Positions 8,277 through 16,470 of a DNA stretch of 64,000 nucleotides are shown here, piece by piece. Where the stretch lies: positions 2,232,001 to 2,296,000 of the forward strand of contig NZ_CP127295.1 of the NCBI RefSeq assembly GCF_030285665.1, given 5' to 3'. A model generated the notes under the pieces. It saw only the letters and a program-made list of their open reading frames with translations, was not told the DNA's origin and ran no database searches. Source of the stretch: Amycolatopsis mongoliensis. GTDB lineage: Bacteria > Actinomycetota > Actinomycetes > Mycobacteriales > Pseudonocardiaceae. A program made the translations under genes and the position numbers. How positions within the stretch are numbered: position 1 is the first letter of the stretch; every line of letters begins with the position of its first letter.

Positions 8277-8314
8277 GGGGCCGTGTGTCGACGTAACGCG
8301 TCGACCTCGGCCCC
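8277..8314 (+). terminator. Terminator after tRNA-Gly
   Basis: GGGGCCG...GTCGACG and CGTCGAC...CGGCCCC form a long hairpin with a 4-5 nt loop (TAAC), interrupted by one 2x2 internal loop, starting 8 bp after the tRNA. It is followed by a short TT stretch. Confidence 0.85.
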
Positions 8315-8526
8315 TTCGCCATTTCACCCGGGGGCCGAGCCCCCGGAACCCCACAGCGCCTTCGCCAGACTTCGCGCGTGAACTCGTCTGGTGATCGCCG
8401 TCACAACTGGACTGTTACCTTCCGGCCGGGTTCGCGCCGGTTCGGCAACTGTTTTCATCTGGTGTTCCGGCCGCGTTCCCGCGATGCCACCTCTTCGGGT
8501 GATGCTCCCGCGTGATCGTGCTGGAC

Positions 8527-9996
8527 ATGACCGAACTGACTCGCCGTCGTCTCCTCGGTGGGGCCGCCGGAGCCGCCGCCACCGCCGCTGCCGCCACCCT
8601 CATGCCGCCGAACGTCCAGCGGGCGCTCGCACAGGGTGCTCCCCAGCACGGTTCGCTGAAGGACATCGAGCACGTCGTGCTGCTCATGCAGGAGAACCGG
8701 TCCTTCGACCACTACTTCGGCACGCTGTCCGGCGTCCGCGGGTTCGGCGACCCGCACGCCGCGCGGCTGCCGAACGGCAAGCCCGTCTTCTACCAGCCCG
8801 ACGCCGAGAACCCCGCGGGTTATGCGCTGCCGTTCCACCTGGACACCCACGCCACCAACGCGCAGAAGATCCCGTCGACGTCGCACGCGTGGCAGGTCCA
8901 GCACGACGCCTGGAACGGCGGGAAGATGGACAGCTGGCTGCCGGCCCACCGCAAGGCCGACGGCAAGAACGGCCCGTACGTCATGGGCTACCACACCCGC
9001 GCCGACCTGCCGTTCCAGTTCGCGCTGGCCGAGGCGTTCACGATCTGCGACGCCTACCACTGCTCGGTGTTCGGCCCGACCTGGCCGAACCGGATGATGT
9101 GGATGACCGGCACGATCGACCCCGACGGCGAGCACGGCGGCCCGATCCTCGACAACAAGGCCCCGGCGGGCGGCTACACCTGGACGACGTACGCCGAGCG
9201 GCTGCAGGCGGCCGGCGTCAGCTGGAAGGTGTACGAGCAGAGCGACACCTACGGGTGCAACATGCTGGAGAACTTCGCGAACTTCAGGAACGCCCCCGCG
9301 GACTCGCCGCTGGCGGTCAACGGCCTCACCCACCGGCCCGAAGGCCAGTTCGAGTACGACGCGCGCAACGACAAGCTGCCGACGGTCTCGTGGATCATCT
9401 GCACCTCGACGGCCTCCGAGCACCCGCAGTACACGCCCGCCGAGGGCGCCGCGTTCGTCGCGTCGAAGATCGACGCGATCGCGGCCAACCCGGAGGTCTG
9501 GGCCAAGACGGTGTTCATCCTCAACTACGACGAGAACGACGGCCTGTTCGACCACGTCGTCCCGCCGACCCCGCCGGCCGGCACGCCGGGCGAGTTCGTC
9601 ACGAAGACCTCGCCGGGCGGCACCCCGGGCAACGGCCTCCCGGTCGGCGCGGGCTACCGCGTACCGGCGATCGTCGTGTCGCCGTGGACCGCGGGCGGCT
9701 GGGTGTGCAGCGAGAACTTCGACCACACGTCGACGCTGCAGTTCCTGGAGAAGGTGACCGGCGTGGCCGAGCCGAACATCTCGCAGTGGCGGCGCCGCAC
9801 CTTCGGGGACATGACCTCGGCGTTCCGGTTCGACGACCACAAGGCGCAGCCGCCGGTGCTCCCGGACACGTCGGGCCCGCTGACGCTGTCCCGCTACGAG
9901 CAGGCCAACCTGCCGGCGCCGACGTTCCCGGGCGTCGGCCAGAAGCCGCCGAAGCAGGAGCCGGGCGGACGGCCGCGGGTGCCGCGCCACCCGTGA
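8527..9996 (+). CDS. Tat-exported phospholipase C (phosphoesterase family)
   Basis: Non-haemolytic-type phospholipase C of the PLC/acid-phosphatase-like phosphoesterase family, cleaving phospholipid head groups outside the cell. The N-terminus has a twin-arginine signal (TRRRLLGGAAGAAAT) with an Ala-rich core ending near ALAQG. The catalytic core starts at HVVLLMQENRSFDHYFG, where Glu-Asn and the following Asp are metal ligands or active-site residues. NYDENDGLFDHVVPP near residue 340 is the second conserved acidic motif. At about 489 residues it matches the short mycobacterial PlcA-D class and lacks the C-terminal DUF756 repeats of the long Pseudomonas forms. A GTG at 8512 is an alternative start. 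It converges on the next gene and shares a bidirectional terminator with it. Confidence 0.92.
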   Translation: MTELTRRRLLGGAAGAAATAAAATLMPPNVQRALAQGAPQHGSLKDIEHVVLLMQENRSFDHYFGTLSGVRGFGDPHAARLPNGKPVFYQPDAENPAGYALPFHLDTHATNAQKIPSTSHAWQVQHDAWNGGKMDSWLPAHRKADGKNGPYVMGYHTRADLPFQFALAEAFTICDAYHCSVFGPTWPNRMMWMTGTIDPDGEHGGPILDNKAPAGGYTWTTYAERLQAAGVSWKVYEQSDTYGCNMLENFANFRNAPADSPLAVNGLTHRPEGQFEYDARNDKLPTVSWIICTSTASEHPQYTPAEGAAFVASKIDAIAANPEVWAKTVFILNYDENDGLFDHVVPPTPPAGTPGEFVTKTSPGGTPGNGLPVGAGYRVPAIVVSPWTAGGWVCSENFDHTSTLQFLEKVTGVAEPNISQWRRRTFGDMTSAFRFDDHKAQPPVLPDTSGPLTLSRYEQANLPAPTFPGVGQKPPKQEPGGRPRVPRHP

Positions 9997-10003
9997 GTCC
10001 AGC

Positions 10004-10030
10004 GGCCACCCCCGGAGTTCGGGGGTGGCC
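10004..10030. terminator. Bidirectional terminator
   Basis: GGCCACCCCCG/CGGGGGTGGCC is a perfect 11-bp stem with a 5-nt loop, placed 7 bp from both convergent stop codons (phospholipase C and the YiaA/B-like gene). Confidence 0.88.
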
Positions 10031-10037
10031 ACTTCCC

Positions 10038-10331
10038 TTACACCGCGGTGGTCTTGAAGGGGTCGTGCTCGGCGAGGAGCTTGTCGAGCCGGGCCTGGTC
10101 GACGCGGGAGACCACGGAGGTCTCGTCCTGTCTGTCGCGGACGCACTTGGCCAGCGTGAAGGTCGAGGTCACCAGGTAGAGCGCGCCGAGGGCGAGGAAA
10201 CCGCGGATCCAGCCGTCGACCGGGAGGTACGCGATCCCGCCGGTGACCGCTGCCAGCGCCAGGCCGAACGAGATCGCCGCCTGGATGTAGAAGGCCGTCG
10301 TGGTGGGGGACGTGGTTCCGGATTTGGTCAT
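10038..10331 (-). CDS. YiaA/B two-helix-domain membrane protein
   Basis: A 97-residue inner-membrane protein. Two hydrophobic helices (about residues 13-32 and 40-60) are joined by a short polar turn (LPVDGW), the pattern of the YiaA/YiaB two-helix family. A charged 35-residue C-terminal tail follows (AKCVRDRQDETSVVSRVDQ). The family has no firm biochemical role. It is a single-gene unit convergent with phospholipase C. Confidence 0.8.
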   Translation of the reverse strand: MTKSGTTSPTTTAFYIQAAISFGLALAAVTGGIAYLPVDGWIRGFLALGALYLVTSTFTLAKCVRDRQDETSVVSRVDQARLDKLLAEHDPFKTTAV

Positions 10332-10399
10332 GTGACCACGGTCTCGCCGGGTCCCGCGGGTGTCTTGAGCAGATCTACTCAGGCGCGGTTGCGATGTGG

Positions 10400-10801
10400 C
10401 TACAGCTCGTAGACGTCCAGAACCGTCGGTGCCACCGGGGTCAGGTGCGGGTCTTCGCGTTCCGTCACCTGGCCGCGGGCCATGCGGTACACGCGGAACT
10501 CGTTGTCGTGCTCGGGGTCCTGGTCGTCCCAGATGTGCAGGAGCCCGTACGACCCCGGGGCCAGCTCGCCGGCCCGGGTGAACAGCTCCAGCAGCTCGGG
10601 GGCCAGGCGGCCGCCGTGCTTGTCGAAGCCCGCGAAGTGGAGCATCGGCATGCCCGCGCTCCAGCGGAGGTCGACCAGGTCGAAGTCACCCGCGTCGCGG
10701 ATAGCGCGGTGTACGCGGTCGACCAGGCGCTCCAGGAGCGCCGCGTCGTCGTCGCCGCTCGCGGTCGCCTGGATGGTCACCCAGCCGTGATATTCGAACA
10801 C
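10400..10801 (-). CDS. Imm7-like immunity protein (orphan)
   Basis: A 133-residue cytosolic protein starting with GTG at 10801. The opening VFEYHGWVTIQAT and the later GLLHIWDDQDPEHDNEF pattern, with conserved Trp, Phe and acidic residues, resemble from memory the Imm7 family. Imm7 proteins are predicted to neutralise toxins of polymorphic toxin systems. No toxin gene or type VII secretion gene lies next to it, so it would be an orphan that could protect against toxins of relatives. The next gene downstream on the same strand is unrelated. The family call rests on motif memory, not a search. Confidence 0.65.
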   Translation of the reverse strand: MFEYHGWVTIQATASGDDDAALLERLVDRVHRAIRDAGDFDLVDLRWSAGMPMLHFAGFDKHGGRLAPELLELFTRAGELAPGSYGLLHIWDDQDPEHDNEFRVYRMARGQVTEREDPHLTPVAPTVLDVYEL

Positions 10802-10834
10802 CCGGAGAACGGTAGCAAGAGATCAACCGCGAGC

Positions 10835-11374
10835 TCAGCGGGCCAGTGCAGACGGCTTCCCGTCGCTGCGCAGGACGTTCGTCAGCACGCCTTCGCCGTG
10901 CCGCTCGAAGGCGGGCACCAGCTTCTCGCCGAACACGCAGAGCGTGCGCTCCCACGGGTGGCCGAGCGTGCCGAACGAGAAGTCCGCGGCCAGGAACAGG
11001 TGGTAGTCCGCGCGCGGGAAGACCGGCACCGGCCAGCGCGCGCCTTCGGTCATCCGGTGCGGCCGGACGCGGTAGGACTGGTGCTGCCAGTGCAGCGCCC
11101 ACATCCAGTCGTCGGGGCCGCAGACCTCGCGGAACGCGGCCAGCGCGATCGCCGAGACCTGGTGCTCCTCGACGGCGTACGGGCCGAGGCGGAACTCGGC
11201 CGAGGCGCGGTCCACGTCGCCGGGCGAAAGGTCCCAGGTCCGCGACGGCGCCGGCTCGCGGAAGCCCGGCCAGGCGTGGGCGTAGGTGCTCGGCCAGAAC
11301 CCCAGCTTGTCGTACACCCAGTACCAGGCGGGTTCGTCGGCGACGCGGGAGACGGCTTCCCAGGCAGCATTCAC
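10835..11374 (-). CDS. DUF2716-like protein of unknown function
   Basis: A 179-residue soluble protein starting with GTG at 11374. It is unusually rich in Trp and aromatic residues (AWYWVYDKLGFWPST, WMWALHWQHQSYRVRPH). The C-terminal motif DYHLFLAADFSFGTLGHPWERT recalls DUF2716 proteins, which occur beside Imm-type immunity genes in Streptomyces-like genomes. It lies 33 bp upstream of the Imm7-like gene on the same strand, so the two may form an operon. No catalytic motif is evident, and function is unknown. Confidence 0.65.
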   Translation of the reverse strand: MNAAWEAVSRVADEPAWYWVYDKLGFWPSTYAHAWPGFREPAPSRTWDLSPGDVDRASAEFRLGPYAVEEHQVSAIALAAFREVCGPDDWMWALHWQHQSYRVRPHRMTEGARWPVPVFPRADYHLFLAADFSFGTLGHPWERTLCVFGEKLVPAFERHGEGVLTNVLRSDGKPSALAR

Positions 11375-11508
11375 TGTTACGACCTCTGACTCGGCCGGGC
11401 ACGAAAGAACACGCGAAAGCTTCGTGTTCGGTCTCCGGTTTGTCCAGCCCTCATCCGCTCACCGCGAACTGTGTCACTCGACCGGGTGGGTTCTGCCAGA
11501 TTGTCACC

Positions 11509-12183
11509 ATGCGAGTTCTCTTCGTCCACGGGGCGTTCGTCCGGGACGGCGCCTGGTGGTGGCAGCCGACGGCGGACGTCCTCGCCGGGCACGGTCTGCG
11601 CAGCTCAGCGGCGGTGTTGCCGAGCTGCGAGCGCGAACCGCGCGGCGACCTCCACGACGACGCGGCCGCCGTCCGCGCGCTGCTGGACGCCTCCGACGAG
11701 CCCGCCGTGCTCGTCGGGCACTCCTACGGCGGGGTGGTGATCACCCAGGCCGGCGGCCACCCCGCGGTCCGCCGGCTCGTCTACGTGACGTCGTTCCTGC
11801 CGGACACCGGCGAGGCGCTCGCGGACTTCGGCACCGGCGAGCCACCGCCGTGGCACGTCAGCCACGGCGACGGGACGGCCGGTGTCCGGGAGGAGCTGGT
11901 GCGGCCGCTGTTCGCGCAGGACTTCGACGACGCCACGTACGCCGGCGCCGCGGCCCGGCTCACGGTCCAGAACGAAGCGGTGTTCGGCCAGCGGACGACG
12001 GCAGCCGCGTGGCGGGAGATCCCGTCCACCTACGTCGTCTGCGCCGACGACCGCGCGACGCAGCCGGAGAAGCAGCGGGAACAGGCGGCGCGCGCGACCG
12101 ACGTCGTCGAGCTGCCGGTGGCGCACCACCCGTTCGTCACGCGCCCGGACCTCGTGGCCGCGGTGCTTCAGACGACGACGTAG
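11509..12183 (+). CDS. Alpha/beta hydrolase (esterase-like)
   Basis: A 224-residue single-domain alpha/beta hydrolase. Visible are the oxyanion region VHGAF (residues 5-9) with the Trp-rich stretch GAWWWQP, the nucleophile elbow GHSYGG, a late acidic residue in VVCADDRATQP and the catalytic His in ELPVAHHPFV. This arrangement is that of the small EstC/salicylate-esterase-like and hydroxynitrile-lyase-like proteins. The substrate is unknown, with small esters most likely. The ATG at 11509 is the first Met before the core strand. It is divergent from the DUF2716-like gene and its 3' end overlaps the convergent kinase gene by 16 bp. Confidence 0.9.
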   Translation: MRVLFVHGAFVRDGAWWWQPTADVLAGHGLRSSAAVLPSCEREPRGDLHDDAAAVRALLDASDEPAVLVGHSYGGVVITQAGGHPAVRRLVYVTSFLPDTGEALADFGTGEPPPWHVSHGDGTAGVREELVRPLFAQDFDDATYAGAAARLTVQNEAVFGQRTTAAAWREIPSTYVVCADDRATQPEKQREQAARATDVVELPVAHHPFVTRPDLVAAVLQTTT

Positions 12184-13706
12184 CCCATCAGGAACTCCTT
12201 GGTCTTGCCCTCGCACCCGGCGTCGAGCGAGTCGAAGTGGCTCGCGCCCGCGTTGCAGCGGTAGAGCGCCCGCGCGCCCGCCCAGGACGGCGGATTGGCG
12301 TAGATGTGCCCGAGCAGGCCGAGTGACTGCTGGCCCTCGCACTTGCCGCTCTGGTCGGGCGAGGTGAACCAGTCCTTCCCGTCCTTCACCTTGCAGGCGA
12401 ACAGCTTCCGCGTGCCCGGCTCGGCCGTCGCGACGAGCGAGCCGAACACGCCTTCCTTGGTGAACCCGGCCGGCGGGCCGATCTTCTTCGTGCCGCTGAA
12501 GTGGCCGCCGTCCGGCTGGTGGTACCGGATCAGCGGCACCTCGGCCGGGTGGGGCTTCTCGCCGGTGGTCGTCGACGGCGGCGGGACCGTGGCGCTCGCT
12601 CCGGGCAGGGCAGATGTGCTCGGGGACGGCGTGGGCTTCTTGGAGCTGGGTTTCTTGCTGGTGGTCGGCGTCGCGGAGGTCGATGTCGGCGTGGCTCCCG
12701 CGGCCACCGGCGTGGTGCGGTCCGGCTTGAGGAGGAAGACCGTGCCGAGCGCGGCGACCACCGCGACCGCCACGCCGGTCAGCACCAGCGGGAGACGCCG
12801 TTTGCGACGCGGCTCCCAGTCCACTGTGGTCGGTGACGGCGGGGCCACCTTCGCCGTCACCGGCTCGAAGACGATCGTCGGCAGCGCAGCCGGGTCGACC
12901 GCCTGCGTCGGCGAGTCGGTGATCGCGGTGCGCGCGGTCTGCAGCAGGCCCCGCAGTCCCGACGCGCTCAACCGGTCCGAAGCGGACTGCGTGAGCAGCC
13001 CGCGGACGGCGTCGGCGAGCGGGCCGCGGCAGCGCTCCAGCACCGGCTGGTCGTACATGATCGCGTGCAGCGTCGCGGCCGTGGTGGTGCGCTGGAAGGG
13101 CGCCCGGCCTTCGGCGGCGTGGAAGAGCGTCGCGCCCAGCGACCAGAGGTCGGACGCGGGCGACGGGCCGGCCCCGGCGAACAGCTCGGGCGCCATGTAG
13201 CCGGGCGAGCCCATGACGCCGCCGGTCTGCGTCAGCGCCGGGTCGTCCATCGCCCGCGCGATGCCGAAGTCGGCGAGCTTCACGCGGTCGCCGGGCAGCA
13301 CCATGATGTTGCTGGGCTTGACGTCCCGGTGCACGACGCCGGCCGCGTGCGCGCTCTCCAGTGCGCCCAGCACCTGCAGGCCGAGCGCGGCGACGCGGTC
13401 GTTCGCCAGCGGACCTTCGCGCCCGACGACGTCGGCGAGCGTCGGCGCGACCACCAGTTCCATGACGATGAACGTGGCGCCCTGCTCGCTGACGACGTCG
13501 TAGACCGTGACGACACCGGGGTCGTTGAGCCGCCCGGCTGTCCGGGCCTCGCGCATGACCCGCTCGAGGTTGGTGCCCGGCGGGGTGGCCAGCTCCTTCA
13601 GCGCGACCGGCCGCCCGAGCACCCTGTCCTCGGCGCGCCAGACGACGCCCATGCCGCCCCGGCCCAGCTCGGCCGAGATCGCGTACCGTCCCGCGACCAG
13701 TCTCAT
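12168..13706 (-). CDS. PknB-type Ser/Thr kinase with DUF5648-like sensor domain
   Basis: Membrane-anchored eukaryotic-type protein kinase. The kinase domain (residues 8-265) has the glycine loop LGRGGMGVV, ATP-binding Lys37 in VALKE, catalytic HRDVKPSN (Asp128) and DFG at 146-148; GSPGYMAPE marks the activation segment end. A juxtamembrane stretch leads to basic RRKRRLP and one transmembrane helix near 305-325, then a Thr/Ser/Pro linker. Instead of PASTA repeats, the outer part (about 390-512) holds two repeats of a DUF5648-like module (LFACKVKDGKDWFTS; LYRCNAGASHFDS) with paired Cys. That module probably binds a ligand outside the cell. A single-gene unit; its stop overlaps the opposite hydrolase gene. 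Confidence 0.93.
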   Translation of the reverse strand: MRLVAGRYAISAELGRGGMGVVWRAEDRVLGRPVALKELATPPGTNLERVMREARTAGRLNDPGVVTVYDVVSEQGATFIVMELVVAPTLADVVGREGPLANDRVAALGLQVLGALESAHAAGVVHRDVKPSNIMVLPGDRVKLADFGIARAMDDPALTQTGGVMGSPGYMAPELFAGAGPSPASDLWSLGATLFHAAEGRAPFQRTTTAATLHAIMYDQPVLERCRGPLADAVRGLLTQSASDRLSASGLRGLLQTARTAITDSPTQAVDPAALPTIVFEPVTAKVAPPSPTTVDWEPRRKRRLPLVLTGVAVAVVAALGTVFLLKPDRTTPVAAGATPTSTSATPTTSKKPSSKKPTPSPSTSALPGASATVPPPSTTTGEKPHPAEVPLIRYHQPDGGHFSGTKKIGPPAGFTKEGVFGSLVATAEPGTRKLFACKVKDGKDWFTSPDQSGKCEGQQSLGLLGHIYANPPSWAGARALYRCNAGASHFDSLDAGCEGKTKEFLMGYVVV

Positions 13707-13774
13707 CGTCGCCCCCCTGAACGCTCGGGGGCGATGCTAAGGGAGGCGCCGGGCGGCCCCGGCGCCTCCCCGGC

Positions 13775-14380
13775 TCAGGCGGCGTCCCAGAGCGTGAGGA
13801 ACGCCGAAGCCTCGCTGCGGGCCCAGGGCCGCAACCGTTCGCGGTCGCGGGCGGAGAGCTGGAACTCCTTGCTCCGGCGGACGTCGATCACCAGCGCGTG
13901 CCCGCCCGGCAGGATGTCCGGCATCGCCTGCTCCAGCACCCACAGCGCGAGCTGCGCGGAGTCCTTCGTCAACGGCTCCTCCTTGAAGTAGAGCCAGGTC
14001 GCGTACCGGCGGCCGTCGCTCTTGCGGAGCCCGAGCTGCGGGCTGACGCCGATCTCGAGGTCGCCGATCCGGCAGCGGCCGCGCCCGACCTCGACCAGCC
14101 GCGGCGACTTCCGGCCGAGGTACCGCAGCCAGCCCTCGGCTATCGCGGCGTAGTGCGGTTTGGTCCGGTCGTCGGCGGCGTTGACGAGGGCGCGCAACGC
14201 CGTCGCGTCCTGCCCCGCCGCCCGCCCGGACCGCACGGCGTTCGCCGCCCGCCGGTAGTAGTTGAACGCGGCTCGTGCCGGGTCCTCGTACAGCCGGCGC
14301 TGCCGCCGGACGAACGACGACCGCGACGGACCGGTACTGGCGCTGTAGCCCACGAACGTGGGCAGGGTGATGTAGGCCAT
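13775..14380 (-). CDS. Uncharacterised protein, possibly SOS-regulated
   Basis: A 201-residue soluble, Arg-rich protein. The ATG at 14380 follows GGAGGAAGG; an earlier in-frame start at 14425 is less likely. No named domain is recognised. The middle shows beta-strand-like sequence with alternating acidic and basic residues (CRIGDLEIGVSPQLGLRKSD, WLYFKEEPLTKDS). This could be a diverged nuclease-type core, but no motif is clear enough to claim it. The upstream region carries a near-consensus LexA box set between a -10-like TAAAAT and the upstream gene, so DNA-damage induction is a testable idea. Confidence 0.75.
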   Translation of the reverse strand: MAYITLPTFVGYSASTGPSRSSFVRRQRRLYEDPARAAFNYYRRAANAVRSGRAAGQDATALRALVNAADDRTKPHYAAIAEGWLRYLGRKSPRLVEVGRGRCRIGDLEIGVSPQLGLRKSDGRRYATWLYFKEEPLTKDSAQLALWVLEQAMPDILPGGHALVIDVRRSKEFQLSARDRERLRPWARSEASAFLTLWDAA

Positions 14381-14447
14381 GGCCCTGCCTTCCTCCATCA
14401 CACCACCCGCGGGTGCGGGCGGCATCTCCCCTGTACAACGCCCATTT

Positions 14448-14463
14448 TAGAACATATGTACGA
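14448..14463. promoter_or_regulatory. LexA (SOS)-box-like palindrome in a promoter
   Basis: Read on the minus strand, CGTACATATGTTCTA matches the actinobacterial/Bacillus SOS box CGAAC-N4-GTTCG with one core mismatch. A TAAAAT hexamer overlaps its end, so a bound repressor would block the promoter of the unknown gene that starts at 14380, about 70 bp downstream. Confidence 0.45.
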
Positions 14464-14487
14464 CAGTTTCGGGGGCTGAAGAGGTGA

Positions 14488-16260
14488 CTAGCGGAGGGTG
14501 AACGTGACGAGGTCCGTCGACTCGGTGCGGGTGAGCGGCAGCCCGTCGAGCGGCCGGGTGAGCGCCTGTTCGTACGGCGTTCCGGCGGCGCCGACCTTCA
14601 GCACCAGCACCCGCGGGATGCCGTACTTGCGCAGCACGTCGACGCTGTGGGTATCCGGGAACGTCTTGAACGCCTCGTTGATCTCGAGGTACTGCGGCGG
14701 CAGGAGCCCGTTGTGGCCGTTGGCGAGCGTCGGGAAACCTTCGACGGACCAGAACTGGTAGACGAACTCGCTGAACGGCCGGTCGGGTTCCTGGACCATC
14801 GGCAGGATCAGCGCCGGGCCCGGGTCGTCGCGGAAGGCCTTGGCGAGGTCCGGCGGGATGCCCGGCGGCGTCGGGTGCGGGACGTCCGGGATGCCCTCCA
14901 CCAGCGCGAACAACGCGGGCACCACGAGCAGCAACTGGAGGAAGCGGCCCTGTCCGTACGACGTGTTCCGGGTGCGCAGCCACTCGGCCGCGCGGGTGAG
15001 CGCGCCCGCGGCGAGCAGGATCAGCAGCAGGAGCACCCACAGCATCAGGCGGCCGGGCGTGCGCAACGCGTCCCAGCCCGGCAGGTACCGCCACAGGATG
15101 TAGTAGGTGTAGTCGCCGCCGAAGAACTGCGAGCCCATCGCGAACACGAACACCACGACCGAGCCGACGCCGAGGGCGGCCCGCACCCGGACCGACCACG
15201 CGCTGAAGAACAGCCCCACGAGCGCCACGACCAGCAGCGCCAGCCCGGGGAACAGGACCTTCTCGGACGCGCCGGGCTGCATGAGCCAGTTCGAGTCGAC
15301 CAGGACACCGGTGTTCGGGTCCAGTGGCGTGCCCTGCCACAGCCAGGTCGAGCTGAGGGTGGTGAACAGCCCGTCCGCCGGCGGCGAAAAGACCTTGACC
15401 TCGTCCCAGGGCCGGACGAACCCGTAGTCGGTGACGACCTGCCGGTACGGAACGGTCATCAGGTAAGTGACGACAAGGAAGATCACGACGCCGGCGCCGT
15501 CGAGCACGGCCAGCCGGGTGCCGAACGACCGCCACCGCCGCAGCGCCGTCACCAGGATGACGAGCCCGACGACGCCCAACAGGTAGATGAACGGGAGACC
15601 GACGGCGAAGCCGAGCGTCACCTGCCACGCCGCGACCACCCAGCCGACGAACGCCCACCAAGGGCGGGCCAGCTCGGGACGGCGGCCGTGCCGCAGGGAG
15701 TAGCCGTGGCCGCGGGCCAGCGCGAAGAGCGCGAGGGCGATCCCGCCCGAGGAAAGGATGTTGAGGTGGCTGATGTGGGTCAGCCGCCACGGCGCCCAGG
15801 CGAAGGCGACACCGGCCAGTGCCGCGGCCTGCCAGGTCCCGCCCAGCTGGCGCACAAGCAGGTAGGCGCCGGCGTAGGCCAGCGCGAAGGAGATCAGGAA
15901 GACGATGTTGTAGCGGAAGACCGCGGCGTACTGACCGTCGCCGAACAGGGTCAGCGGCAGGTAGCCGAGCAGCGAGTCGGAAAAGGCGAAGCTGTCGGGC
16001 CCCGGGAAGAGCGTGTTGCCCGTCCACAGTGGCCCACCGCCGGTCGCGAAGTTGTGCTGCCACGCCAGCTGCCACGCCTGCAGCAGCGGGTCGCCGAGGT
16101 CGGCGGTGACGAGCGACTTCGGGTGCAGCAGGACGGGATAGTTGAACAGGGCGGAAAGGACTCCGCCGACGATCAGGGCGAACAGGCCTTCGCGGGCCCG
16201 TGCCGTCGGGCGGAGACGAACGATCGCGCGCTGCGGCCTGGGTGGTGCTTCGGTTGTCAC
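14488..16260 (-). CDS. Polytopic membrane protein, GT-C glycosyltransferase-like
   Basis: A 590-residue integral membrane protein with about 11-12 hydrophobic helices. The first outer loop after helix one carries an acidic motif (TADLGDPLLQAWQ) of the sort that holds the catalytic Asp in GT-C enzymes using lipid-phosphate sugars. FAWAPWRLTHISHLNIL and the soluble C-terminal part (about 100 residues, PQYLEINEAFKTF) are typical of actinobacterial conserved glycosyltransferase-like membrane proteins. GTG at 16260 is chosen because AGAGGGGAG precedes it; in-frame sequence further upstream is not membrane-like. It is divergent from the glycan block at 16471-26051, which supports a role in transferring sugar outside the membrane, but the donor and acceptor are unknown. 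Confidence 0.82.
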   Translation of the reverse strand: MTTEAPPRPQRAIVRLRPTARAREGLFALIVGGVLSALFNYPVLLHPKSLVTADLGDPLLQAWQLAWQHNFATGGGPLWTGNTLFPGPDSFAFSDSLLGYLPLTLFGDGQYAAVFRYNIVFLISFALAYAGAYLLVRQLGGTWQAAALAGVAFAWAPWRLTHISHLNILSSGGIALALFALARGHGYSLRHGRRPELARPWWAFVGWVVAAWQVTLGFAVGLPFIYLLGVVGLVILVTALRRWRSFGTRLAVLDGAGVVIFLVVTYLMTVPYRQVVTDYGFVRPWDEVKVFSPPADGLFTTLSSTWLWQGTPLDPNTGVLVDSNWLMQPGASEKVLFPGLALLVVALVGLFFSAWSVRVRAALGVGSVVVFVFAMGSQFFGGDYTYYILWRYLPGWDALRTPGRLMLWVLLLLILLAAGALTRAAEWLRTRNTSYGQGRFLQLLLVVPALFALVEGIPDVPHPTPPGIPPDLAKAFRDDPGPALILPMVQEPDRPFSEFVYQFWSVEGFPTLANGHNGLLPPQYLEINEAFKTFPDTHSVDVLRKYGIPRVLVLKVGAAGTPYEQALTRPLDGLPLTRTESTDLVTFTLR

Positions 16261-16470
16261 GTGGGCTCCCCTCTGAAGCCCAGCCGGCTCCCCGACCGCC
16301 GTGACCTGGGCAGCCGGACTGTACCGGAGGCCGAAATCGGACGCGGGTGCGGCGAGGGCTCCCGAAACCACGCCACTTGCGCTACGTTGCCGATCAACCT
16401 CAAACCGCAACCTCGCAGGTCGGCCGCACGTGCCAGACTGATGCCCCGAATGGTGGATGGGGGTCGAAGG

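Noticed and set aside
10400..10801. Complete toxin-immunity (CDI or ESX-type) locus
   Set aside because: An immunity-like gene is present, but no toxin, WXG or Rhs gene lies within the window.
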